Assembly (NCBI GenBank): GCA_016719885.1 | Contig: JADJYF010000015.1 | Location: forward strand, 62,001 to 126,000 | Direction: 5' to 3' | Source of the DNA: Pseudomonadota bacterium | GTDB lineage: Bacteria; Pseudomonadota; Gammaproteobacteria; Ga0077536 | DNA length: 64,000 nucleotides | In this document: piece by piece, positions 45,536 to 54,553 of the stretch | Position numbering within the stretch: position 1 is the stretch's first letter | How the letters are laid out: each line of letters begins with the position of its first letter | Position numbers and translations under genes: made by a program | The notes under the pieces: generated by a model | Databases searched by the model: none | What the model saw: only the letters and a program-made list of their open reading frames with translations | Told to the model about the DNA's origin: nothing

Positions 45536-46372
45536 TCATTCTTCGGGATAGCCGTACATGCGCGCCAGGTAACGCAGCTCGTCCGCGCGCCCCGGCAGCG
45601 GCGCGGGCGCCTGCAGCAGTCCCTCGGCCTCGAGTTCGGCGACGACCTTCGGATCGCGCTTCATCGGAATGCCGTGTTTCATGCGGAAGTAGAGTTCCTC
45701 GTAGGGTTTGCGCGGCCGCTGCCCGCCGGCATCGGCGCCCTCGGCCGGGTAGCCGAGCAGTTGCACCCACACCGGCACCCAGCTGTCCGGTGCGCCGAGG
45801 GCCTGCTTGACCTTGGCCACCATCGAAGGACGACCGACGGTGTGCAGGCAGGTGCCGAGGCCGGCGTCGACGGCAGCCAACACCGCCACCGCGCAGGCAC
45901 CCACCGTCTCACCGTGCGCCATGGCGCGCGACACTTCCTCCGGCATGTCGTGCAGGATCTCCTGGATCGAAGCCATGCCCTCGGGCGTTTCCTCGCCGCC
46001 TTCGATGGCGGCCTGGATGGTGTCCTTGGCCCAGCCGTAGGCGGCCGGGATGGCGCCGACGCCGAGCAGCTCGATGGTGTTGCGCACGAAGTTGTCCGGG
46101 CGCGCCACGGCCAGGTCGCCGAACCAATAGATCCACACCGGCGCCTGCACGTGGGCTCCTTGCCAGTTGTCGGCGCGCAGCAGCAGTTCGCGGGTGTTGT
46201 CGTCGAGCTCGTCGCGGTACACCACTATCGCTCGCCACGGCTGCAGGTTGCCCGGGCAGGTGGTCCAGCGCACCGCCTCGAGTATGCGTTGGATCTTTTC
46301 CTCCTCCACCGCCTGCCAAGTCTTGTAATAGCGGATGCTGCGCCGCGAACCGACCACGCGATTGAATTCCAT
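45536..46372 (-). CDS. nitroreductase-family flavoprotein
   Basis: A 278-residue FMN-dependent oxidoreductase of the nitroreductase family. It starts MEFNRVVGSRRSIRYYKTWQ (the SRRSIR phosphate-binding motif) and has RWTTCPGNLQPWRAIVVY for flavin binding and GVGAIPAAYGWA. ATG 46372 has AGGGGAG six bases upstream; the longer reading carries an inverted repeat in its leader instead. Family members reduce nitro groups, quinones or enoyl compounds; this operon with a CoA ligase suggests aromatic or acyl-acid catabolism (inference). Confidence 0.88.
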   Translation of the reverse strand: MEFNRVVGSRRSIRYYKTWQAVEEEKIQRILEAVRWTTCPGNLQPWRAIVVYRDELDDNTRELLLRADNWQGAHVQAPVWIYWFGDLAVARPDNFVRNTIELLGVGAIPAAYGWAKDTIQAAIEGGEETPEGMASIQEILHDMPEEVSRAMAHGETVGACAVAVLAAVDAGLGTCLHTVGRPSMVAKVKQALGAPDSWVPVWVQLLGYPAEGADAGGQRPRKPYEELYFRMKHGIPMKRDPKVVAELEAEGLLQAPAPLPGRADELRYLARMYGYPEE

Positions 46373-46397
46373 GGTGCTCCCCTCGAAGGTGCTCGGC

Positions 46398-46421
46398 GAA
46401 TGCCGATGCGTGTCGGCATTC
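46398..46421. promoter_or_regulatory. perfect inverted repeat upstream of the nitroreductase operon
   Basis: GAATGCCGA (46398-46406) and TCGGCATTC (46413-46421) are exact complements around a 6-nt loop, 26 bp before the nitroreductase start. It could be an operator (PucR or another regulator) or a leader hairpin. The rest of the 331-bp divergent gap to 46703 shows nothing else clear. Confidence 0.5.
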
Positions 46422-46703
46422 TCATGAGCGCGCGGATAGGTGGTCAACGGCGCGGCCTACAAACGGGACGGGCGGGCGTTGTGGTTTTCGACAACGTGAC
46501 TCGTGCACCCACTGGGGCGCTGGTCGGCGAGGCGCTGACAGGCGCCAGCGCGGGCAGGGGGGCGGCAGCGCGGTACCCCAGCGCCCGCACGCCGTACCGG
46601 CGCGCGGCCTTGTGCGAAACTCGCAGGCGGTGATGGCCGCCGCGAGTGGGGCGCAGCGGCGTCGCCGACCAACATCGATTCGAACGGGAGGCGCGGAACC
46701 ATC

Positions 46704-47699
46704 ATGCGAATTGCACTTGCCGTGCGCGGCTTTTCCCACGTCAGGCGAATACTGGCCGCGGCCTTTGGTGACGAGGCCATCGTCGAATGCGACGCCAGCG
46801 ACATCGTCGATGTCGCGCGCGAGGTGGACGTCATTGTGCCGATCATGACGCGCCTCCCGCAGGCCGCGTTGACCGGCGGTCGCCTCAAACTCGTTCAGCA
46901 GTACGGCGTGGGCCTCGACATCGTCGACATCGATGCGGCAAGCCGCGCCGGGGTGCTGGTCGCCAACGTGCCGAGCGTCGGCTCGGGCAATGCCGAATCA
47001 GTGGCCGAACTCGCGGTGTTGCTGATGCTGATGCTCGGCCGCCAGGTTCCGCTCGCCCAGCAGCGTTTCCGCGAACGGCGCTTCAGCGGGCCCATGGGCC
47101 GCGCGCTGTGGGGCAGCACCGTGGTGATCCTCGGCCATGGCGGCATCGGCGAGGAAATCGCGCGGCGCCTCGGCGGTTTCGGTGCACGCCTGGTCGCCGT
47201 ATCGAGACACGGCCCGCGCGGCGAACGCGCGCGCGACCCGGCCGTGAACCTCGAGCGCCATGTCGCGGCGACGGAACTGATGGAGGTGCTGGGCGAGGCG
47301 GACTACCTGGTGGTGGCGGCGCCGGCCACGCCGGACAACATCGGGCTGGTCGACGCACGCGTGCTTGGCGCCCTGAAGCCCGGCGCCTTCCTCGTCAACA
47401 TCGCGCGTGGCCAGGTCATCGAATACCAAGCGCTGCTCGAGGCGCTGCGCAGCGGGCATCTCGCCGGCGCGGGCCTCGACGTGTTCTGGACCGAACCGTT
47501 CGATCCCGACGATGCGCTGCTGCAATACAACGTCATCGCCACGCCGCACGTCGGCGGCGTGACCGAGGAAAGCCTGCGCGGCATCGGCGCGGCGGTGGTA
47601 CGCAATATTGAAAAGCTCGAGCGCGGCGAACTGCCCGAGCACTGCGTCAACGCCGACGTGTGGCCGAAGCTTCGGGCCGCGCTGGCGGGTGCGCCCTGA
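46704..47699 (+). CDS. D-2-hydroxyacid dehydrogenase
   Basis: A 331-residue NAD(P)-dependent D-isomer-specific 2-hydroxyacid dehydrogenase. The N-terminal substrate domain includes QQYGVGLDIVDIDAAS, and the nucleotide loop is VVILGHGGIGEEIARRL. Catalytic residues are the arginine in NIARGQVIEY, the glutamate in DVFWTEPFDPDD and the histidine in ATPHVGGVTE. Likely acts on a hydroxyacid such as hydroxypyruvate or a phosphoglycerate-like substrate; specificity is unknown. It is divergent from the nitroreductase operon. Confidence 0.92.
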   Translation: MRIALAVRGFSHVRRILAAAFGDEAIVECDASDIVDVAREVDVIVPIMTRLPQAALTGGRLKLVQQYGVGLDIVDIDAASRAGVLVANVPSVGSGNAESVAELAVLLMLMLGRQVPLAQQRFRERRFSGPMGRALWGSTVVILGHGGIGEEIARRLGGFGARLVAVSRHGPRGERARDPAVNLERHVAATELMEVLGEADYLVVAAPATPDNIGLVDARVLGALKPGAFLVNIARGQVIEYQALLEALRSGHLAGAGLDVFWTEPFDPDDALLQYNVIATPHVGGVTEESLRGIGAAVVRNIEKLERGELPEHCVNADVWPKLRAALAGAP

Positions 47700-47893
47700 A
47701 TAGCCGTACGTCGTTCGCCGGCGTCCCATCGCTCGGTGCCGGACCGCAGCGCGCCCGGCATGCATGGCATCGAAGCGGCGCGCAGACCGGGCAAAATGCC
47801 CGGCGCGCGACGGGCAGCGTGACCTTGGCGCGCACCGCGCCGCGCCGCTAAGTTGTTCCTTGCGGCGAGTGGCCGCGCTATCGGAATGCCGTC

Positions 47894-48436
47894 ATGCCCA
47901 GCTCGAAGCCCCTGCGCCACGCCCATGTGTTCTGCTTGATGTTCCTGCTGTTTGCCGGCACTGCCCACGCCGCCGGCGAACGCGTGCTGGTGCTCGACTT
48001 CGGACTCGAAGATGACACGCTGCTGCCGCGGGTGCCGGCCGAAGTCGCGCGCTCCGCGGCCCTCGCGCCGTTCCTGCGCGAACGCTTGAAAGCGAGCGGC
48101 GTGACCGTCATCGAACGGCCGGTCGACGAAGAGACGCGCGCGCTCGCGTCCAACGGTTACTACCTCGCCCATCCGGCCGCCGTCGCGGCACTCGGGCGCG
48201 CAGCAGGCGCGGACTGGGTGGCGTTCGGCGTGCAGCGCAAATTCAGTTTCCTGATCTCGTGGTTGCGGCTGTTCCTCATCGACACCCACCGCGAACTCGC
48301 GGTGGCGCGGGTCGAAGCGGATCTTCGCGGCGCCATGACCGACGAACGCATGACGCGCCGCGCCGCCGTCAGCCTCGCGGACCAGTTGCTGGATGTATTC
48401 ACTTCACTCAAACGCGCGCCGGTGGCGGCGCGCTGA
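47894..48436 (+). CDS. DUF2380/DUF3280-like exported protein
   Basis: 180 residues with a signal peptide (VFCLMFLLFAGTAHAAGE). The mature part begins RVLVLDFGLEDDTLLP, typical of the DUF2380-type family, and contains an ABC-like mixed region (ALGRAAGADWVAFGVQRKFS). Function is unknown; related proteins occur near redox and dehydrogenase genes. It lies 194 bp after the dehydrogenase and converges with the aminotransferase. Confidence 0.7.
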   Translation: MPSSKPLRHAHVFCLMFLLFAGTAHAAGERVLVLDFGLEDDTLLPRVPAEVARSAALAPFLRERLKASGVTVIERPVDEETRALASNGYYLAHPAAVAALGRAAGADWVAFGVQRKFSFLISWLRLFLIDTHRELAVARVEADLRGAMTDERMTRRAAVSLADQLLDVFTSLKRAPVAAR

Positions 48437-48465
48437 GCCGGCCCGCATCGCGAGCGCAGCCGCCC

Positions 48466-49821
48466 TCAGGCGAGGGCGTCGTCGAGCGCGAGTCCCACGC
48501 GACGACAGATCTCGTCGATTTCGTCGGCCTGCACCACCAGCGGCGGCGCGATGATGAGACTGCGACCGGCCAATCGCGCCACCACGCCGCGCTCGAGCAG
48601 TTTTTCGTAGACGCGTTCCAGCACCGCGTCGGCATCGCCGTTGATGGGACGATCGTCGGCATCACGGCGCAGGAAATCGAGACAACCGGCGAGGCCGGCG
48701 CCGCGTACATCACCGACCAGCGGGTGATCGCGAAAGGCATTCAATCCGGCGTGCAGCCTGGCGCCCATCGCCGCGGCGTGGGCCACCAGTCCATCGCGCT
48801 CGATGATCTCGATGGTTTTCAAGGCGGCGGCCGCGCCGACCGGGTGGGCAGCATAGGTGCCGGCATGGGCGAGCGTGCCGACACGTTCCGAACCGCGTTC
48901 GAGATCGCGATACAAATCCTTGCCAATGGCAACCGCCGACAGCGGGAAATAGCCCGAGGTGATGCCCTTGGCCATGGTGGCGTGGGCGGGCTTCAGGCCG
49001 AAGGTCTGACTGCCCCACCACTGCCCGGTGCGTCCACAACCGGTCACCACCTCGTCGGCCACCAGCGCAATGCCATGGGCTTCGAGCACCGGCACGATGC
49101 TCGGAAAATACTCGGCCGGCGGCAGCTTGAAGCCTGCTGAAAAACTGATCGGTTCGCAGAAGAACGCCGCGATGCTGTCGGCGGGCTCGCGCGCAATCAG
49201 CGTTTCGAGCTCCCGTGCCAGGCGCTGGCAGAACGCCGCCGGGCTTTCACCGACCTCGCGCTCGCCGTGGTAATCCGGCTGCGCCACGTGGCGGAAGCCT
49301 TCGATGGGCAGCCCGAATTCCTCGTGGTGCCCGCCGGTCAGGCTGGCGGACGCCAGCGTGCCGCCGTGGTAGCTGCCATGGCGACCGATGATGGTGGTGC
49401 GGCGCGGCTCACCGCGCGCCACGGCGCCGAAACGCAGCAGCTTGATCAGGAAATCGATGGCCTCCGAGCCGGTCGAACCGAACAGCAGGTGCGCATCGGC
49501 GACCGGCACCAGGCTGACCAGCTTCTCGGCCAGTTCCAGCGAAGCGCGGCTGGTGCGATGCAAGGCCGACACGAAGAACGGCAGCTCGCGGTACTGGCGC
49601 TCGATGGCGTCGATCAGTTCGGCATTCTGATAGCCGAGCGAGGCGACGTAGAACGACGCCGTGGCCTCGATGTATTCGCGCCCGTCGGTATCGTAGACGT
49701 AGATGCCACGGCCGTATTCCATGAAGCGCGTTGCGCTCGCGGTGTTGTCCGACACGCGCTGGAAGCCGAGCAGCATCGGCAAGCGTTCGTCCTCGGTGCC
49801 GCGCTTCGAAATGGTCGTCAT
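48466..49821 (-). CDS. class III PLP-dependent aminotransferase (omega-type)
   Basis: 451 residues. The start is ATG 49821 (MTTISKRGTEDE). Seen: PLP-binding features FGSTGSEAIDFLIKLLR, ALVADEVVTGCGRTGQWWGS and the Schiff-base lysine in ATMAKGITSGYFPLSAVAIG, plus the GTYAAHPVGAAAALKTIE motif. It probably transfers an amino group from an amino acid or amine freed downstream of the hydantoinase genes. It is 22 bp after hyuB on the same strand, the third gene of hyuA-hyuB-aminotransferase. Confidence 0.92.
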   Translation of the reverse strand: MTTISKRGTEDERLPMLLGFQRVSDNTASATRFMEYGRGIYVYDTDGREYIEATASFYVASLGYQNAELIDAIERQYRELPFFVSALHRTSRASLELAEKLVSLVPVADAHLLFGSTGSEAIDFLIKLLRFGAVARGEPRRTTIIGRHGSYHGGTLASASLTGGHHEEFGLPIEGFRHVAQPDYHGEREVGESPAAFCQRLARELETLIAREPADSIAAFFCEPISFSAGFKLPPAEYFPSIVPVLEAHGIALVADEVVTGCGRTGQWWGSQTFGLKPAHATMAKGITSGYFPLSAVAIGKDLYRDLERGSERVGTLAHAGTYAAHPVGAAAALKTIEIIERDGLVAHAAAMGARLHAGLNAFRDHPLVGDVRGAGLAGCLDFLRRDADDRPINGDADAVLERVYEKLLERGVVARLAGRSLIIAPPLVVQADEIDEICRRVGLALDDALA

Positions 49822-49843
49822 GCGTGCCGCTCCCGCGGATGAT

Positions 49844-51658
49844 TCAGTGCGCACGCGCGGCGCGCAGTGCGTCGCGTTGCGCGGTGGTGGCGGCCACGTC
49901 CACCGCCAGCGTCTCGTCGAGGCGCGTGTCGCTGAACACCACGCCATAGACCTCGCGCGCGTGGGCGAAAGTGACATAGCGCTCGAGCACGTCTTCGCGC
50001 ACGCGTTCCGGTTCGCGCTCCAGCGGATCGCCATAGCCGCCGCCCGCGGTCTCGACGCCGTTCAACCACATGCCGGTATCGAGCACTATCTGCCCGACGC
50101 TCGGCGCACGCACGCGCTGGCCGTCACGGTCGATGACATGCATCGCTCCGATGTTGCCGTCACCGCCGCCACGCACGCCGCGCGCCGGATTGACCTGGCC
50201 GTCGGCCGCGAACACCACCGTCATCGGCGCATCGCTCGGCCCATAGGTGATCTCGACGCCCGGTCCGCCGCGACGGCGGCCGGCGCCCATGGTGTCGGTG
50301 GTCAGTCGGATCTCGCGGTAGTGGATGGGGTAACTCAGCTCGCTCACTTCGACGCTGTCGCGATACATGAGGCCGGCCACGACCGGGATGCCGTAGGTGA
50401 TCCAACCATCGCACTCGGGTCCACCGGGGCCGCCGTTGTTGCCGATGATGAGCTGGTTGACGTAAGGGTGATTACCGTGGCGCGGGTCGCGGCCCGAGAT
50501 CACGCAGAAGCCCGCGCCCATGCCGATGCCGCCTTCGGCAAGGCCGTAGCCTTCACCGAGATCCGACAGCGCCGCCTGCACCGTGTTGAGCAGGCGATCC
50601 GAGACGTTGGTGGTGGCCACCGAACAGCTGTGAGGAAAGCGCGGAATGCCAATGGCCGCGCCTTCGCGCAGCTTCACTTCCACGCAGCGATAGGAGCCGC
50701 CGTTGCGCGGGATGTCGCTCGGCAGGCAGTTGAAGATGCCGGCCACGGAATTGCTGATGGAGCAGGCTTCCGAGAGATTGAGACCGTTGTCCATGTTGTC
50801 GATGTTGTCGGTCAGGTCGATGACGATGCGCGCCGCCGCCGGGTCGACACTGACCCGCGCATGCACCGGGATGCCATCGGGCATCATCGGCGGCAGGGGA
50901 TCGTGGGCGCTGTGCCGCTCGACGGTCGCGGCCGGCAGGTTGCGGATGGCCTGGCGCATGCGCGCCTCGCTGTAGTCGAACCACTCGGTGACGAAACGCG
51001 CGAGCGTGTCGGCGCCGTACTTGGCGAACACCTCGTGGATGCGCTTCTCGCCGGTACGCACCGCCGCCAGCATGGCCAGGAAATCGCCGTACCAGTAATC
51101 CGGCACGCGGATGCGGCGCTGGCACATGCGGATGATGTCGTCGATGTTGCGCCCGCCGCGCTGCACGCGCACCGCCGGGAAAATCAGCGCACCTTCTTCA
51201 TAGATATCACGCGCGGCGGCGTGATAGGTGGTCGGCAGGCTGTTGCCGATGTCGGCCTGGTGGGCCTTGGCGCACACGTTGAACACGTGCTTGCCTTGCC
51301 AGAACACCGGCACGATCAAGGTGTGATCGGCGGGATGGGAATTGCCGCTGTAGGGATCGTTGTGCAGGTAGGCATCGCCCTCGGCGATGTCGTCATGGAA
51401 GGCGCACATCGCCGCGGTCTGCAGGTTGAGGCCGTAGGTGTGCGCCGGCAGCCCCTCGGCCGTGGCGAACAGCTGGTTGTCGGCGGTGGTGATGCCGCAG
51501 GAGAAATCGCGCGCCGAGTTGATCACCGCCGAACGGCCGGTGCGCAGCATGGTGTTGGTCATTTCGCGCACCACGCCGTCGAAGCGGTTGGCGAGCACCG
51601 CGAGCAGCATGGGCGAGAGGGTGCGGGTGGCGCCGTCAGTGCGGGTGGTGGTGGTCAC
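49844..51658 (-). CDS. hydantoinase B/oxoprolinase-family subunit B
   Basis: 604 residues from a GTG at 51658, with AGGAGG five bases upstream; the longer frame is not real. It is an ATP-dependent N-methylhydantoinase or 5-oxoprolinase type subunit that works with HyuA. Seen: NRFDGVVREMTNTMLRTGRS, YLHNDPYSGNSHPADHTLI (conserved NDPYxGxxHxxD), the AKAHQADIGNSLP segment and GLAEGGIGMGAGFCVISGRD. It lies 14 bp after hyuA. The substrate, a hydantoin, N-carbamoyl or pyrrolidone amide, cannot be read from sequence. Confidence 0.92.
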   Translation of the reverse strand: MTTTTRTDGATRTLSPMLLAVLANRFDGVVREMTNTMLRTGRSAVINSARDFSCGITTADNQLFATAEGLPAHTYGLNLQTAAMCAFHDDIAEGDAYLHNDPYSGNSHPADHTLIVPVFWQGKHVFNVCAKAHQADIGNSLPTTYHAAARDIYEEGALIFPAVRVQRGGRNIDDIIRMCQRRIRVPDYWYGDFLAMLAAVRTGEKRIHEVFAKYGADTLARFVTEWFDYSEARMRQAIRNLPAATVERHSAHDPLPPMMPDGIPVHARVSVDPAAARIVIDLTDNIDNMDNGLNLSEACSISNSVAGIFNCLPSDIPRNGGSYRCVEVKLREGAAIGIPRFPHSCSVATTNVSDRLLNTVQAALSDLGEGYGLAEGGIGMGAGFCVISGRDPRHGNHPYVNQLIIGNNGGPGGPECDGWITYGIPVVAGLMYRDSVEVSELSYPIHYREIRLTTDTMGAGRRRGGPGVEITYGPSDAPMTVVFAADGQVNPARGVRGGGDGNIGAMHVIDRDGQRVRAPSVGQIVLDTGMWLNGVETAGGGYGDPLEREPERVREDVLERYVTFAHAREVYGVVFSDTRLDETLAVDVAATTAQRDALRAARAH

Positions 51659-51672
51659 GGGTGCCTCCTGGT

Positions 51673-53763
51673 TCAAGCGCTGAGCTCGATGACATAGCTG
51701 TCGTTGGCGGTCAGCCGCGCGCGCGTGCCGGGCGGCAGGACCAGGGTGGTGGTGGCTTCCTCGATGATGGCCGGACCGCTGACCTCGGCACCAATGGCCA
51801 GCGCATCGCCGCGCACCACGGTCGCATCGCGCGGACCTTCGAGGTCGAACCACACCTTGCGTCGGGTCGGGCGTGCGTCGCGCGTGGCGCCCTGGCCGAC
51901 CACCGCGATCTCGGGCAGCGCCACCGCGAGGCGTCCGGTCCAACTCAGGAATTCCACGGCGCTGGCGCGATCCTCCACTTCGAACACGCGGCGGTGCGCG
52001 GCATGGAAGGCTTCCACCAGCGCCTGCTCGGCAGTGTCATCGCCGATGCGTGCCGCCGGCAGGTCGACGCTCAAGTCCCACACCTGCGCGGTGTAATGGG
52101 CATCGACGCGGTAGTGGCGCGTGAGTTTCGTGAAACCGCGCGCGGCGAGGCGCGCGGCGAAAGCGTCGAGCCGCGCATCGATGTCGTCCAGCGCGCGGTT
52201 GACCAGCGCGCGGTCGAAGGCATCGGAGCGCGTCGGCGCGGCGGCGCTGGCTTCGGCCTGGATGTCGGAGAACTGCATGCCGCAGGCGGACAGCACGCTG
52301 GCGGTGCGCGGCGCGATGACGGCGCGACACTGCAGCTCGCGCGCGATCGAGACGATGTTGAGCCCGGCCGCGCCGCCGCCGGCGACGATCACCGCTTCCG
52401 AAGGGTCGATGCCTTCACTGACGGTGATGTCCTTGATGGCGTTGATCATGGTCTCGTTGGAAACCGCGAATATCGAATAGGCGGCCTGCTCGGCGCTGAT
52501 GGCCAGCGGCTGGGCGATGCTCTCGATGGCACGCAGCGCGGCCGCGGTGTCGAGGCGCATGCGACCGCCCAGGAAAAATTCCGGGTCCAGGTAGCCGAGC
52601 ACCAGCGCCGCATCGGTGACCGTCGCGCGCGTACCGCCGCGTCCGTAGCAGGCCGGGCCCGGCTCGGCGCCGGCGCTTTGCGGGCCGACGTGCAGCAGGC
52701 CGGCGTCGTCCAGCCACGCGATCGAACCACCGCCGGCGCCGACGCTGCGTGCATCCACCGCCGGAATGCCGAGCATGTGGCCGGTGAAGCGTTCGCCGAG
52801 CCAGGTCTCCTGGGTGATGGCGATGTGATTGTCGCGCACCAGGCTGACGTCGAAGGTGGTGCCGCCGGTGTCGACCACCAGCGCCGGCTCCGCGCGTGCT
52901 TCGAGTTGCGCATAGCGGCGTCCCGCCACCGGTCCCATGGCGGGGCCCGAGCGCACGGTGTGGATGGGTCGCTCGATGACGCTCTCGACGTCGATGCAGC
53001 CGCCGATGGTGGTGCTGATCAAAAGCTCGCCGCGGTAACCCGCCTCGCGCAGATCGAGTTGCAGGTCGCGCAGATGCGCCTGCATGAAGGGCTTGATCGA
53101 GGCATCGATGGCCACCGACGAGGCGCGCCGGTATTCGCGCAGGATGGGATTCAATGCATGGCCGAGCGTATAGGGCACGCCGGGCAGGTGTTGTTCGATG
53201 AGTTCGGCGAGGCGCCGCTCGTGCACCGGGTTCGCCGTCGCCCACAGCAGCGCCACCGCCAGCGCTTCGAAGCCCTGCGCGCGGATGGTTTGCAGCACGC
53301 CCTCGGCCTGCGCCACGTCGAGCGCCTTCAAGACCCTGCCCGTGGCATCGACGCGTTCGTCTATCTCGAAGGTGTGGCGGCGCGGGATATAGGGCTTGGG
53401 AAACGGCGTCGAGAAATCGTGAGGGTTGAACTTGCCGCCCTCGCGCAGCACCAGGATGTCGGGGAATCCGGCGGTGGTGAGGAACGCGGTCTTGGCCACC
53501 GAGCCGGTGACGATGGCATTGGTCGCGCGCGTCGTGCCGTAGATGAAGATGGAGGTGCGGGCCAAGACTTCGGCCATGCCGAGCTCGAGCTTTTGCGCGG
53601 CATCGGTGAGCGCCGCGGCCAGTCCGCCGAAGATGCGCGACGGCGTGGTGAGCGCCTTGCCGATGGTGAAGCGTCCGGCACCGTCAACCACCACCACGTC
53701 GGTGAAAGTGCCGCCGGTATCCACGCTGATGCGCCACGCCTGTTCGCCGCCCCGCTCCGCCAT
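51673..53763 (-). CDS. hydantoinase A/oxoprolinase-family subunit A
   Basis: A 696-residue ATP-using partner of the subunit B gene. It has the N-terminal acetate/hydantoinase fold RISVDTGGTFTDVVVVDGAG with the DTGGTFTD phosphate loop, a second TGGTTFDVSLVRDNH loop near the middle, and ATP-domain helices (VDARSVGAGGGSIAWLD). It is the first gene of the minus-strand operon and is divergent from the GntR-type regulator over a 97-bp gap carrying a 12-bp palindrome. Confidence 0.93.
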   Translation of the reverse strand: MAERGGEQAWRISVDTGGTFTDVVVVDGAGRFTIGKALTTPSRIFGGLAAALTDAAQKLELGMAEVLARTSIFIYGTTRATNAIVTGSVAKTAFLTTAGFPDILVLREGGKFNPHDFSTPFPKPYIPRRHTFEIDERVDATGRVLKALDVAQAEGVLQTIRAQGFEALAVALLWATANPVHERRLAELIEQHLPGVPYTLGHALNPILREYRRASSVAIDASIKPFMQAHLRDLQLDLREAGYRGELLISTTIGGCIDVESVIERPIHTVRSGPAMGPVAGRRYAQLEARAEPALVVDTGGTTFDVSLVRDNHIAITQETWLGERFTGHMLGIPAVDARSVGAGGGSIAWLDDAGLLHVGPQSAGAEPGPACYGRGGTRATVTDAALVLGYLDPEFFLGGRMRLDTAAALRAIESIAQPLAISAEQAAYSIFAVSNETMINAIKDITVSEGIDPSEAVIVAGGGAAGLNIVSIARELQCRAVIAPRTASVLSACGMQFSDIQAEASAAAPTRSDAFDRALVNRALDDIDARLDAFAARLAARGFTKLTRHYRVDAHYTAQVWDLSVDLPAARIGDDTAEQALVEAFHAAHRRVFEVEDRASAVEFLSWTGRLAVALPEIAVVGQGATRDARPTRRKVWFDLEGPRDATVVRGDALAIGAEVSGPAIIEEATTTLVLPPGTRARLTANDSYVIELSA

Positions 53764-53806
53764 GTCGCTCGTCCGTCGCTCTTGTAGTGGCCCGGACTAT
53801 AGGTAG

Positions 53807-53818
53807 CTGTGATCACAG
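53807..53818. promoter_or_regulatory. palindromic operator CTGTGATCACAG
   Basis: Perfect 12-bp palindrome centred in the divergent hyuA-gntR interval, 43 bp before the gntR start. GT-N4-AC symmetry fits the FadR-subfamily GntR operator style. It is likely bound by the adjacent regulator to control both promoters. Confidence 0.6.
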
Positions 53819-53860
53819 ATGTCAATTACACTGCCGGCATTGTCCGTATCCGGAGATCCC

Positions 53861-54553
53861 ATGGCCACTCCAGCGCCGGTGTTCGCCCGCGTCGAGCGCG
53901 TGACCCTGAACGGCCTCGCCTATGACGGTTTGAAGAGCGCGCTGTTGTCGGGCCGCCTCGAACCGGGCGCGGTACTGACCCTGCGCCAGCTCGCCGACGA
54001 ACTCGGCACCAGCATGATGCCGGTGCGCGAGGCGGTATCGCGTCTGGCCGCCGAGAACGCACTGGCGGTGTTGCCCAACCGCGGCATCATCGTGCCGCAG
54101 CTCGACGCCGCATCCGCCGCCGACATCTGGGATCTGCGCATCAATCTCGAAGGCGACGCCTCGGCGCGCGCGGCGCTGCACGCGACGGCGGCGGACATCG
54201 AGCAGATGAAGACACTCTGCGCCGAGGTCGAAAGCGCCGCTCGCCAAGGCGACCTGCACAGCACGCTCGAGCGCAACAATGCCTTCCAGTTCACCGTCTA
54301 CCAGGCCGCGCAAAGCCCGGTGCTGTTGCGCCTGATAGAAGTGCTGCGCATGCAGAGCGTGCCGCACTGTACAGCCGCGGTGCGCGCCATGCTCGAAGAG
54401 CGGCCGGGCTATTACTCGCAGTCATGGTCCAACCACGCGGCGCTGGTCGCGGCCATCGCCGCGCGCGACGCCGACCAGGCGCGGCGCATCAAGCGGCATG
54501 ACCTTGAACAGTTTCGCAACTTCGTCGAAAGCGTCCGGAGTCGCCAGCCATGA
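53861..54553 (+). CDS. GntR-family regulator (FadR/FCD subfamily)
   Basis: 230 residues from ATG 53861 with GGAG five bases upstream. It has an N-terminal winged helix (YDGLKSALLSGRLEPGAVLT, then LRQLADELGTSMMPVREAVSRL) and an all-helical FCD effector domain (DLRINLEGDASARAALH, HTAV-like histidines). It is the probable repressor of the flanking hydantoinase and aminotransferase genes. Its stop overlaps the next start (ATGA). Confidence 0.92.
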   Translation: MATPAPVFARVERVTLNGLAYDGLKSALLSGRLEPGAVLTLRQLADELGTSMMPVREAVSRLAAENALAVLPNRGIIVPQLDAASAADIWDLRINLEGDASARAALHATAADIEQMKTLCAEVESAARQGDLHSTLERNNAFQFTVYQAAQSPVLLRLIEVLRMQSVPHCTAAVRAMLEERPGYYSQSWSNHAALVAAIAARDADQARRIKRHDLEQFRNFVESVRSRQP

